Shown here piece after piece: positions 11,784 to 22,500 of a stretch of DNA of 64,000 bases. The stretch lies in NCBI GenBank assembly GCA_959347315.1, contig OY365817.1:808501-872500 (forward strand). The letters are read 5' to 3'. The DNA comes from Bimastos eiseni. Its lineage: Eukaryota > Annelida > Clitellata > Crassiclitellata > Lumbricidae. The notes beneath the pieces are model-generated. The model searched no databases, was not told the DNA's origin, and saw only the letters and a list, made by a program, of their open reading frames with translations. The position numbers and the translations under genes were made by a program. Every line of letters starts with the position of its first letter. Within the stretch, counting starts at the first letter, position 1.

Positions 11784-11974
11784 GTCCGTTTTGACTCGAG
11801 TGAAGAATGCAATGGTCTTGACAAGTGATGGTAACAGCTATGGCGCCTTCGTCACTTATATCTGTCGCTATGGCAACCAGTTCATCGATGCAACGGACAC
11901 CAATGTTGCGGAACCAAGGACGATTCGATGCAATGAAGACGGCAACTGGGGACCAGACTTTGTCGACTGCCTAC
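11779..11974 (+). CDS. CCP/sushi-domain exon 1
   Basis: Read from TGT at 11779, this gives one complete complement-control-protein (sushi) module of about 64 residues: Cys1 in CESVLTRVKNAM, Cys2 in TYICRYGNQF, Cys3 in RTIRCNEDGNWG with the conserved Trp, and Cys4 in DFVDC. The exon ends at CTAC|GTAAGT, a strong donor in phase 1, the usual phase for CCP modules. The next CCP exon (14594) begins in the matching phase. The 5' border is the odd part: no convincing acceptor exists, because LINE ORF2 sequence runs up to the first Cys codon. CCP modules mediate protein-protein contacts in complement-like and adhesion proteins on the cell surface or in secretion. The exact start is uncertain. Confidence 0.7.
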
Positions 11975-12298
11975 GTAAGTTGCTGCCTGCCCTCCTATCT
12001 GTCTGTCTGCCTGCCTGTCTGCCTGCCCGCCTGCCTACGCTAACAAGTGACAGTCCTCAGCAATCGTAATCGTAGACTCGAAACCTTTGCAGCGCTCACA
12101 ATAACGAAGTCGCGGGAACCAGCATATTCACAGGCGCCTTTCCAAAGCGAGATCGAAAGGCAGAGGGTCAAGGTCCAGATAGTTAGGCAGGCATACAGTC
12201 AGACGGCTAAGGTGGATGGTGTTCATTGGAGTTGAAACGGCAAGGGAAGTAGAGGGAAGAGGAGGAATTGGGATAGGGTATACGTAGGAGAGAATGTC

Positions 12299-12920
12299 AT
12301 GCATTGGGTCAATTTCTACATTTTTAAGCACAGAATTGGTGTTGGTCGTAGTACTTGTATTTTGTTTTAATTATCAGATAAAGCAACGTTTTATGGGTCG
12401 AATACGGCTAAACAACAATATTGTTTCAAGAGTAAACTCAAAAATATTAGTGTTTTCCTTGCTGGTAAAAACAGTGTCCCAATGCAGACCACCATGGGGA
12501 GCATTGGGTCACTTTTACATATTAATGCACACAATTATTGTTAGTTGTAGTACTTACATTTTCTTTTAATTATCAGAAGCAGTAACGTTTATGGATCGAA
12601 TGTGGTTACACAACGACATTGTTACAAGAGTAAACTCAAAAATATTAGTATTTTCAATTGGGCTACTGGTACAAACTGTCCGAATGCCCACCATCATGGG
12701 GAGCATTGTGACAGAGCGTGGGTCAATTTTTACATTTTATTGCACACATCATGTATTGTGTATGCAGTATATGTATTTTGTCTTAATTATCATAAACAGC
12801 AATGTTTTATGGATCGAATATGGTTATACAACAAAATTGTTCCAAGTGTAAACTCCAAAAAGTTAATAATTTCCTTACTGGTAAAAATTGTCCCAATGCA
12901 GGCCGTCAATGGTCAGTGAT
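12299..12920 (+). repeat. Three tandem copies of a ~200-217-bp unit
   Basis: Units begin near 12299, 12498 and 12715. Each holds GCATTGGGTCAATTT-like, TTAATTATCAG, GGATCGAATATGG and GTAAACTCAAAAA-type blocks in the same order. The third copy is cut at about 12920. The repeat lies in the intron between the two CCP exons. Nothing coding is recognised. Confidence 0.85.
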
Positions 12921-13880
12921 AGTAGCACAACTATGCTGTATACGACCTCCACACTTTACCCCATGCTTCGCAATATACTGTCCGAAAGTAGTTTGCAGAA
13001 ATTGTAGGTTAAATTAGCACAAAGCGTCTTGTGCGTTGACTGACATTAAACGATTAATATTTACTTTTCTTACCTAAAAAAATAGATTTGCCTTTTATCT
13101 GTAAGACACTATCTTCTTGTCTGCCTAAGACATGATAATCTTCTTCGCGACATTAAATACGTTCGCTGGGTGACGCACGTCCGATACAATGATAGACTAG
13201 GCCTTGATACCGCCACTGACCCAATGCAGGACATTCTCCCCTAAGTAAGCCGTGTTTTTAGTCGTGAGTGAAGAACCTCAGAGGGAGGGAGATATCAAGA
13301 GGGTTCGTGAGTTAAATTCAGGTCACGAAATGCTATAAAGCAAAGAATAAATTGATGTAAATGTTGATTATAAATTGGTCAATGTGAAGGCTAGTTCCGC
13401 GACTTATATTTTAAGTCTTACGCTGTAGCCTAAGTGTGACCGTGTGAAAAGCAGTAATTCAACGTTTAACTTCAATTAGCAAATTTTGCTATGTTGGTTT
13501 TGCTTTTCATCCCGTTGTGGTAGGCCTATGTACAACAGGAGCACAATTGTTGTATGTTAAATAGCTGTCTCAATGTGGCAACTGGTTTAAATGAGTAATT
13601 ATTAAATGTTAGATGACTCGGCGAAGACGTTTCAAGAGACGTAAACTGGAAATTTGAATTTACGACTTCTTTCTGAAAATCCGCATGATCCTTGATATCA
13701 CTAATATCCTCATTATCGTCATTATATATCAGCCTAATGCTTTACCTAAATAACATGAATATGTTGATGATGATAATAATTACTATCAGCGCATTAAGTT
13801 GTAAAATTAATACCTCATTTTGACAAAAGTTACGTCTCCGCAACACTCTCATGTAAAAAGCCGCGTTAAACTGCTATAAA
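12920..13880. other. Intronic or intergenic, nothing recognised
   Basis: AT-rich sequence between the tandem repeat and a LINE fragment. No splice-supported coding segment or RNA gene is visible. Confidence 0.4.
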
Positions 13881-13886
13881 TGTCGA

Positions 13887-14155
13887 ATGGAGAGAGTAGA
13901 AGAACAGAGAGTTTTGCTACAATCGATTGAAAACAGGAAACACCGCGCGCTTGGACATATATTCCAAAAAGGAGGTCTACTGTTGACGGTCCTGGAGGGA
14001 AGGATGCTGGGGAAGACAACAAGAGGAAGAAAAAGATTGAACATGCTGAGTGACCTGGACAATGGATCCCTTCTGTAACTACAAAGAGGAAAACAAACGA
14101 CAAAGGGAGCTGGAGAGAAAGGTCATCGGCAAAAGAATGAAGAGAAGAAATTAAT
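13887..14155 (+). mobile_element. LINE reverse-transcriptase C-terminal remnant
   Basis: A frame reads ERVEEQRVLLQSIENRKHRA then LGHIFQKGGLLLTVLEGRML and GKTTRGRKRLNML. This is the 'I-x-x-R-x-x-R-x-x-G-H-x-x-R ... E-G-x-x-x-G-x-R-x-R-G-R' region that closes many LINE ORF2 proteins. It is 5' truncated, ends early at a stop, and has no sign of activity. Confidence 0.6.
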
Positions 14156-14275
14156 GTAAAGGCTATAGCCTTATCTTTGGCTCGACGCTGAGAGACACAG
14201 TAGGCCTAAGTCAGCTCGAAACCGCTTTACCGAATACAAGCTGATGATCGCAACAAACGTCTAATGTTTTTTATA

Positions 14276-14500
14276 CTCCAGTCACACCAGGCCCCGATCT
14301 TACAACTCTCCCATCACGCTCGTAGAGCGTTGTGGAAACGTGTATAACGCGGTTGAACCGCAGTTCGATCTTCTATGCAATCGCGATCGAGCGTGACGCC
14401 GTCACCATGGGAGTGGAGCGCGTGTGACTGGGTTTTTACGGGTTTTTCCTGAAATTGAACAGTAAACGACCACGATCTCACCACGATCGGCAGCATTCTT
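14276..14500 (+). repeat. Dispersed CG-rich repeat, copy 2
   Basis: Same block order as 4085-4530: ACTCCAGTCACACCAGGCCC, GAACCGCAGTTCGATCTTCT, GCGATCGAGCGTGACGC, GAGTGGAGCGCGTG, then ACGATCTCACCACGATCGGC. It lies just upstream of the second CCP exon. Confidence 0.7.
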
Positions 14501-14593
14501 AAACCTGGGTAGTTCGTCGAAGCGTAGTCAGATCGAGGTCTAGTGTGACGAGAGCTTAAGAGGCAATCGACGGATGGTTTACTTATGTTACAG

Positions 14594-14824
14594 CTCTGTG
14601 TCCTGTGGTAGCGACGTGGAACGGATACGGAATCGACTCGAGTCTGAGGATCGAGGGAACGGAGCTGCACTACACCTGCTATAAGATGTATTCGTCGTTC
14701 GCAGCCAGGGCATACGGAACGGACGTTGATACTGTGCGCTACCACTTCATCGATGGATCAACGGAGGAGAAGGTTGCCTACTGCAGATCGGGACAGTGGA
14801 TTCCACCGATTGTCGACTGTATCG
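14594..14824 (+). CDS. CCP/sushi-domain exon 2
   Basis: The acceptor TTACTTATGTTACAG precedes CT-CTG-TGT-CCT, so the module starts with the classic Cys-Pro after completing a codon begun at 11974. A full sushi module of about 75 residues follows: CPVVATWNGYGI, YTCYKMYSSF, AYCRSGQWIP with the conserved Trp, and IVDC. After Asp-Cys-Ile one base remains before GTTTGA, exactly where the first module has its phase-1 donor, but GTTTGA is a weak donor. If unspliced, the frame runs on to a stop at 14917-14919 after a short tail containing a hydrophobic IGLIAAVFMVM stretch. Both readings are possible. The two tandem CCP modules suggest a secreted or membrane recognition protein. Confidence 0.75.
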
Positions 14825-15541
14825 GTTTGATTGCCGCTGTATTTATGGTGATGACGTCGACGATGACAATGAGGATATGCAAAGAATGTGTAATGACTTT
14901 AAATGTCACGAAATGCTAGGCCTACTGTCTACAGTTCCGCTTGTCAGGCGCGACAGATGCCGTTGAATATTGTAGTCAGCTGAATAATATTCTGCCTTAT
15001 CACGACCTCTTGACGTTAAACGGTTCTAACTTTCATAACACACAGGAGTTCCAATCGTCCAGTCTGCTACATTCACGCATTCTTCGGGGCATGTCAATAA
15101 ATAAAGTCCAAGATTCACAGCAGTTATAATTCTGTCTGTCTTGTCGAAAATTCTTTGTTGCTTCCAATCTAAATTCCTTCGCACTCTCAAACTGTGTCGT
15201 TTTTTCTCCCTTTATTCGTTTCTAATGTCTGCGTGTCTCAGTGTAACCAGAAAAGCGATACATATAGGCCTAGGTCTGCCTTAGATGCTTTGCAGCATTG
15301 GTCTATTAACAATATAACTTGAATATTAAAGGCTAAGTCTTAACGTAGACACCTGGATCGTGTCCCAGTCTAGATTTAGACTGAGTTGCTACAGACAGAG
15401 CTCCACAAAGACAACGACTTATCAAGAGATCTCAGTTCTCACACAAACTCTTACTATGTTTGCTGCTTGGTTTTGATCCGTCGTGTTTTTGTGCATTAAA
15501 GAATGTTTAGTGTGATTGTGTTTATTGGGTTGTTGTTGCAG

Positions 15542-15660
15542 ATGATCAATATATGTCGACATCAACAGCCGTCAGATCAGTGCTAATCAGTTTCTTCACA
15601 ACCCGCAGAACCCTCTCACTACTGGTGGCAGTCACGACTAGCAGCAGACTGGCAACCTAG
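15542..15660 (+). CDS. Possible last exon of the CCP gene
   Basis: The acceptor TATTGGGTTGTTGTTGCAG is followed by a frame that, entered in phase 1 as the CCP exons predict, reads about 38 residues (DQYMSTSTAVRSVLISFFTT and a short Ser/Thr/Arg-rich end) to a TAG. No domain is recognised. The support is only the acceptor and the matching phase, so it is tentative. Confidence 0.3.
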
Positions 15661-15751
15661 AAATCACACCCTCACACATCGAGTACGCGTCATACATAAA
15701 TAAACCTATATTTAAGCAGTTCAGTTTCAAAGAGGCAACAAACTGTTTCTA

Positions 15752-15789
15752 ATTTCACACACACACACACACACGCACGCACGCACGCA

Positions 15790-15823
<34 letters not shown>

Positions 15824-15825
15824 TA
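15752..15825. repeat. (CA)n then (TA)n microsatellite
   Basis: CACACACA and CGCACGCA units pass into a TATATA run. Confidence 0.95.
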
Positions 15826-16319
15826 TTTTTTTTATTATATATATTCAAAATGGATGCATGACTAAATAATTACTTGGATCAAATCTACTCTGGCTCACAA
15901 GTGACCTGTCGTTTGTTCTCCTCATATACGTACATTGTATTGTGACCATCACTTTTGTTCCAGTTGACACGACGAGAGGAGGGATTTGTCTGTGGTCACA
16001 ACCACTTTATGCGGTAGATTGGTTCGCTTTCTTTGTTATTTCACGGATTGCTCTTTTGCAAGGTCATTTCGATGCAAGAGTTTATTGATGATGAATGAGT
16101 TTGTGTTTCGGATTTAGTCGTCACTATCGCTGTGAATTTGTTTTATTGTTCGCAGTGATTTCATCACATCTGCCTCAGCCATTTGATCCCAGAGTAGGCC
16201 TACACCCACCTCACCCGGCGTCAACTGCGTTTGGCCACTCAAGGCGACTTCCACATCAACGAGAACTTGACTCAGGAGTTTCGATTTCGCTGGACCACCT
16301 GTTTAAAATAATCTTTAGA

Positions 16320-18480
16320 TCGAGTAAGGTCCAACACCCAGCATTCTTAATAGCGATGTAAAACGAAATTTGGTTTTCTAATGCTTCACTTATGTTAAAG
16401 CAATATGTAGGCCTACTAAAGGTTCTACCATGGTCGATTTCATCAGTGTTCTTAATTCAGCATAGCAAAAGAGCCTAAATCAAAACTGCAAAACGATTTA
16501 AGAAACAAGACTCAGTCATAAAATAAAGATGTAGACGACTCGTCCCATTCGGCTCCCTCGTCATACAAAGTTCCAGAAGACGGCTAGCCTACAACTAATT
16601 CACTCAAGTCCGTTGTCTGCAAAGACGAAGGCAAGAGATGAGAGAATCTTTGTTTCTTCAACTTTCTGCAGACATTACATCACGTTTTCAATCTGTTCAG
16701 CCAACCTTTAACTTCCGCCAGATGTTTCCTTCAGCGCTGTCTTTCGTCAACCATTGACTCAAGACTCTCCAATCGACATCTTCTCCTGTTTGGCATTTAT
16801 TTGTGTTCCATGCTATTTACTTGCGTAGCTCATATTATTCTAGCTAGATTAAATATATAAATATATACAATGAACATAGTCTTTCGATTTAAGTAATGAT
16901 TTGAATGCCAGCGTAACATTAAGCATATTATATTACTATGACATTGGGACTATAGCATAGAGGACTAAGGACTTTGGAGAAGACTATAGGCTATAGATAA
17001 TAAATCTAACGCGTTCTGCAGCAACGTGGAATCAAGAGACTCGATCGAAGAAATTTGGAAAAAACGGTCGGCATTGATCATGATTATGTTTCCGAGTAGA
17101 AGACTTTTCAATATATATCGAGGGTTTGGTCGAAGTAAATCGGAAATCAGGTTAAGGCTTCTTCGATTAAGAAGGACGAGCGATGGAAATTTCGTCTTTG
17201 CGATATACATGTCGCATAGACAAGAAATTCAAAAGTTAGATCATATCCAGAGAAAGTCAGCAAATATCAGATGAAAATTTTTAATCAGACGTTTTAGTAG
17301 TTTCAGTGAATGGCAATTCATTAATGAACTTTCTTCAGCATGTTCCCTGATAAACTTTCTTGACCAAAGTGTTCTGTTCGAATGTAAACTGCTGGACTCC
17401 TCTTCTCTGACAATAAAAATTTCATAAATATAATAGCTTAGCCTATATAATCCAAAGTGATTACTGGAGTGTAACACTATTGGATTGAGGATCCAATATG
17501 CCAGTCACGTCACGATTCTGTTGAATTGGTGAGCTGCCCTATAGCGTTCAGCGGTTAAATAATATTATATGGCTCAAATACAAAAGTAATCTACAGGTAC
17601 GCCAATACGTGTGTCCTGTTTGCCTACTTTCTTGCCCAACCATCTGTCTGCAGATGTGTTTGTCTATAAAGCGGTGTTCTAAGCACCTGACTCTTAGGCC
17701 AAAATGTAGTCTACCGCAACGTCAGGCAGAGCAAGCCATATATGTAGATGTTACGGTCTCTGTCGCATGCTAATAACAAGCTAAATATAAGCAGAAGAGC
17801 CAGCAACATTTAATCATAGACGCATTTCATTCACCTGTGGAGAGACACGTACGTACAGGTATGGTGACAGCTATAGTCTCAATGTTACAGTAATATAATA
17901 TGCTTAATGTGACAGGTTACTTGACTTTACGTGTGCGCAGTAAACCCAAACAGCTCCAAAACTTTGATTGACTGAGCAGTCGATTGTTTCAGCGCACCAA
18001 TAACGCACTCATTATGGGTGCGGCTTTGACTCCTACGTATAATTTTCTAACCCTGTTCGAACATCTGTAGATCTATCAGCTCAACATCGCATACGATATA
18101 TTCGTAGAAACCGATCCTCGTTGCCTAACACTCTCTTAGTGTGACTGGTTAATGATTTCGTCTCCAACACACTTGAATACCATAAAGCAGCTCTCATTTG
18201 TAGGCATATCACTGGAGAATATCTGAATAAATTCGGCCTACTAATGGATTTAGAGGGCAAAGGGAGGGAGAGTGCGAGGGCGAGACATACAGGCAGACAA
18301 ACAGACAGGGTCAGTTCAACTCAGAGTCGAAATACATAATTAATAAACAACAATTAGGGTGCAATTGGTCAAAATGTCCTTAATATTTTCTTGTTGTCGA
18401 CCTCTTGGACAATATTTCCACCTGGAGTGACCACACCACTCTTCCCCTATGCACCGCCACTTACTTGCAAGATCCCTAAA
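16320..18480. other. Nothing assigned
   Basis: About 2.2 kb without a supported gene or transposon. Several TAGGCCTA palindromes occur. A short frame at 17026-17274 (Arg/Ile-rich) has no recognisable family and no splice support. Confidence 0.4.
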
Positions 18481-18499
18481 CAGAAATCTCAAAGCGAAT

Positions 18500-18935
18500 T
18501 CATTTCAAAGTCCTATCACTTACTCACAACTCCCTTCAATACTCCTCCTATATAGTCCACATATCTGCGTGAACTTCTAACCACCCAACAAACCCGTTCT
18601 ACCCGATCATACTTCATTCCCCGTCTTTCCTTATCCCCGGTCACTTCTAATTTCAAGTTCTCCAAACGAGCCAGATACCACACTGCACCACGCCTTTGGA
18701 ACGAAGCGTCATCTCTTGAAGAACTCACACAGTCATACCATTGCTTATCCGATCCTCACAAATTTCGCCCTAGACGTTCGTTACTCGCCACGACAGCCTA
18801 TCTGATCCTACTTGAAACCAGACCTCGACAACTGGACTACCCTTTGGACAATCCCGCTGATTCGACACAGCGCTCGGCTCGCGAATAAGATGGCGCCCTG
18901 CGCTTGGCTTTCGAGTGGCGCTTTAGATGTTTGGA
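18500..18935 (+). mobile_element. LINE 3' fragment (family A)
   Basis: A degraded frame reads FKFSKRARYHTAPRLWNEAS and then a basic stretch. This is the end of a CR1-like reverse-transcriptase ORF with its conserved 'P-R-x-W-N' motif. It is followed by the tail CGCGAATAAGATGGCGCCCT and GCTTTCGAGTGGCGCTTTAG. A second, longer copy lies in reverse at 31930-32370, and tail-only pieces at 57735-57800 (minus) and 61915-61985 (plus). Confidence 0.7.
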
Positions 18936-18974
18936 GATAGTGACAACGATATGAGGTCTTAAAATTCTTCATCT

Positions 18975-19250
18975 ACGACCTGTTATTCCTTCTCTGTATC
19001 TTCATCGACCTGTTCTTCTTTCTCTGTATCTTCAACGACCTGTTCTTCTTTCTCTGTGTCTTCATCGACCTGTTCTTCTTTCTCTGTATCTTCATCAACC
19101 TGTTCTTCTTTCTCTATATCTTCATCGATCTGTTCTTCTTTCTCTGTATCTTCATCGACCTGTTCTTCTATGAAGTTCTTGCTCTGTATCTTCATCAACC
19201 TGTTCTTCTTTCTCTGTACCTTCATCGACTTGTTGTTCTTTCTCCTACAA
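18975..19250 (-). repeat. 30-bp coding-like tandem repeat
   Basis: About nine units of CGACCTGTTCTTCTTTCTCT plus GTATCTTCAT. On the minus strand each unit would encode the decapeptide EEQVDEDTEK, and the array stays open because the period is a multiple of three. On the plus strand it forms a long pyrimidine tract immediately before the acceptor of the MS4A-like gene's first visible exon. The minus-strand frame runs into that exon antisense, so I regard it as a repeat rather than a gene. Confidence 0.85.
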
Positions 19251-19327
19251 TTTGGCAGATCAAAACAATCAGCGGGGATGCAATCAACAGAACAGTCGCT
19301 AGTGGTGCTCCACCAGGTGTCGGATGA

Positions 19328-19522
19328 ATGTACCTGCAACCGGTGCAGTTCACTCTGTCTCCCACGAGGTACCCTAACTACCTTCACAAGCAGTCGATTG
19401 GTCTGGGTGCTGCTCAGATTCTGCTCGGCAGCCTCTGCATCGTCTTCAACGCCATTTGTCTGGCAGTTGGCGACTATTACGGACTAGGATTTGTTGGTCA
19501 TGGATTCTGGTGCGGAGTATTG
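19328..19522 (+). CDS. MS4A-like gene, exon 1 (coding part)
   Basis: Exon begins near 19259 after TTTGGCAG. The 65 codons run from MYLQPVQFTLSPTRYPNY through TM1 to GFWCGVL and end at TTG|GTCAGT, phase 0. An earlier ATG at 19276 opens a different frame (MQSTEQSLVVLHQVSDE) that looks like a plausible MS4A N-terminus. This raises the possibility of an indel near 19320 or of alternative splicing. Confidence 0.8.
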
Positions 19523-22500
19523 GTCAGTGTCCACTCCTTTTCATGTCATGTTTTATATCATAATGGATACATTTTAAATCTTGATATTTGATATCGCCCT
19601 TTCTTCCAACATCTTTTGCTCAGAAGAACACACGCCTCGACGGCGCAATTGCAATTGTACTGTATATTGTGTGCGAAGGACTTGCTCAAGGTCCCTACAC
19701 AATGACTAACGCCTCGGACGAGGGTTAAATTGAGCACACACTGAGTGTTACGGGCCGACCGCTCTAACCGATCAGCCACCGTGCCACACAATATAGCATA
19801 TAATATATGCGAATTCATATCTTAATTTTTATTGGGTTTATTGGTTTCTTATACTATGAGGTCCAGTCCAGTGAATAAAGCCCATAATAAAGCCCAATCC
19901 GATTTGGCTAGGATAGCGGACAAGGCCAATAAGTTATCGTTGGTTTTTCCACATTGAAACCACCAACTTGATACGGTTATACGGTCATACCTAATACCTA
20001 TGTTAATTAGAAAATGAAATTCAGATGAGTTGCTCATTGGGCCAATAACTCCATAATTTACCTGATGTTTTTGTAGTTCATCGTAACAGGTGCCTTTGGA
20101 ATATCAGCTGGCGTAAGAAAGACCAAGTGCAAGGTAAGTGGTGAGCAATAACAAATGCAGCAATTTACAGAGTTATATATATGTATATATATATATATAT
20201 GATCTCGATTCAATTTGCCAAATTCAGCACCCTGAATGAAATGAGTTTAGACAGCAATGGTCTTTGACGTTTTGTAAACCATGTTGTTGGCTCTGTGCTG
20301 GATTTATTAAGCACTCTCTCTTTCTTTAGCATATATCGACGAGACCACATCTTCATATAAACTGGTCACCCATGTCTGTGCGATCCTTAAACATAGGCAA
20401 CCCACTATGACCTATGACCTATCTAAGCATATGTAGTAACGTTGCATGCATAAATATCCTACCCAGTCCACGTGGCCATCAACCAATCATTATTCTTTTT
20501 TTATATTTCACCGACAAAACATAGCATACAAACACGGAAATGGCAGTGTTTACAATGTATAATCATCAGTGATGGGCACTTTTAACTACTGTAGTTCTTA
20601 ACTAGTAGTTATAACTACTTTTGAAGTAGTTGTCTAGTAGTTATAACTACTTTTGAAGTAGTTGCCTAGTAGTTATAACTAGTTTTTAGAAAGTAGTTTA
20701 AAAATAGTTATGACTACTTTTATCAAGTAGTTTTAAAGTTAACTACACAATTTCACATTAACTACATTTTTTCCTATTTACTATATTTCCGTTGTACAGG
20801 AATTTCTGTTATTTCACAACAAACATGGACGTTGCCCATAACAATCTCATGAGAAAATTTGCCATGTAATTGTTTCATTAAAATTTGCGCATACTCAGAA
20901 CTATAGAGAAAGCCTAAGGCATTATGCCTGTTTAATGGCATACCTGGAGATTGTTGCGCGATAAGAACTAGAATAAAGCGGTCTTAGAGGGGTTGGGGCC
21001 AAGACGTGGCTGGATGACCACAATTAAGTGGGCTGCCGGGTTACAAGTTGGTCTGAAAGAGGTGATTGTCTAGTCAAGAATGACGGGAGTGAGAGAAAGA
21101 CAGATACAGACACAGACAGACAGAGACACAACGGTAAGAGACTGGAATTCCCTTACTGGCTGGAGTGACAGTGATCCTATTAGACCTGAGCAGCGATTGG
21201 CAGCGTGCTATACGAGGACGAGGTATTGAAGAAGCACGGTTGATGCAGATCGCAAAAGGTGAAATATAGGGCCTACAGTGATATAATATATCACTTGTAG
21301 TATGATATATATGCACTACTTTTTGATTCTGAACATTAGCATTGTCTAAGAATTGTACAGTTCTGGACTTTGTAGGCGAGACATTTTTGTAGTTGTAACA
21401 AGTTGGCTTATGCTACTGCTAAAACTGTGCTCTGATCAGGGTGCTTTGTAGCATGTGCTAGTTAGTAGTTCTTGTCCTTGTTAGTTTATAATTAGATATG
21501 TCATTGTGCTTATGATCATTTTTTTACTGATGTTGAACATCAGCAATTGATACTTACAATAAATTTGCATACTGCTTGGTGACTATCAATGCACCATGAC
21601 ATAACATTAGAAAAGTAGTGGTAAAAGTAGTTAAATACTTATATGGTAGTTAAAAAAGTAGCTATAACTACTTGTCTTCAAAAGTAGTTAAATAGTAGTC
21701 ATAACTATATACTTTGAAAGTAGTTAGGAGGTAGTTTTAACTACTAGTCAAGTAATTGGTGCCCACCACTGGTAATCATGCAGAGAACAAGGGAACCCCC
21801 AACAGAGCATACCTATCCGCTTACAAGGGCCACCCAATTTCAATATTAAATTAACACAGAAGTAGGCCTACGCCTAAATCATACAATTTTTCTCACGTGC
21901 CATATAAAAGGGTTGAACATATACCATTTCATAACAAGTATGCCTAATGTCGCAACGACAAGCAACTTTATCTAACCGTTCAGTTATAGAATAGTAGATT
22001 TAATTTTGTTGTTCTAGGTAGTATCCTACATGGTGTTGTGCATAATATCGGCGGCTTTCACCATTGCGCTTTTGGCGTGTGGCATTCTGGGTGCTGTTGT
22101 CATTGGATCAAGTTATGATTTCCGTAACTGCCAACAATACGGATACAGTTCGAGCTACCGTTACTACTACGGCCTACCATGTTCGGTAAGAATTCATATT
22201 ATTATTTCGCTTAGAGGAAAAATATTTATCTCTGTGAGGCCATTTTTCACTAATAATTAGTTAAAGGAAGACTGAGTATCAGACAGAGATTCTGGTCCCC
22301 TAGCCGGTTCCCGGACAATTCGGCGCCGGACAATTCGGCGTCGGACAATTCGGGGCGCTGGAAATTTGGCGCCCGGACAATTCGGCACCGGACAATTCGG
22401 CAACGGACAATTCGGCGACGGACAATTCGGCGACGGACAATTCCACGCAGGATGAGTTTGCAAGTGTATTTAGACCAGATATCGGTTTGTAGTAACTGGC

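Noticed and set aside
16190..16312. Segment LRLATQGDFHINENLTQEFR resembling LINE ORF1 C-terminal pattern
   Set aside because: Only one short motif (I-N-E-N-L-T) matches; too little to call an element.
18983..19387. Minus-strand 134-codon frame with EEQVDEDTEK repeats
   Set aside because: Arises from a 30-bp repeat and continues antisense into an MS4A-like exon; no independent evidence for a gene.
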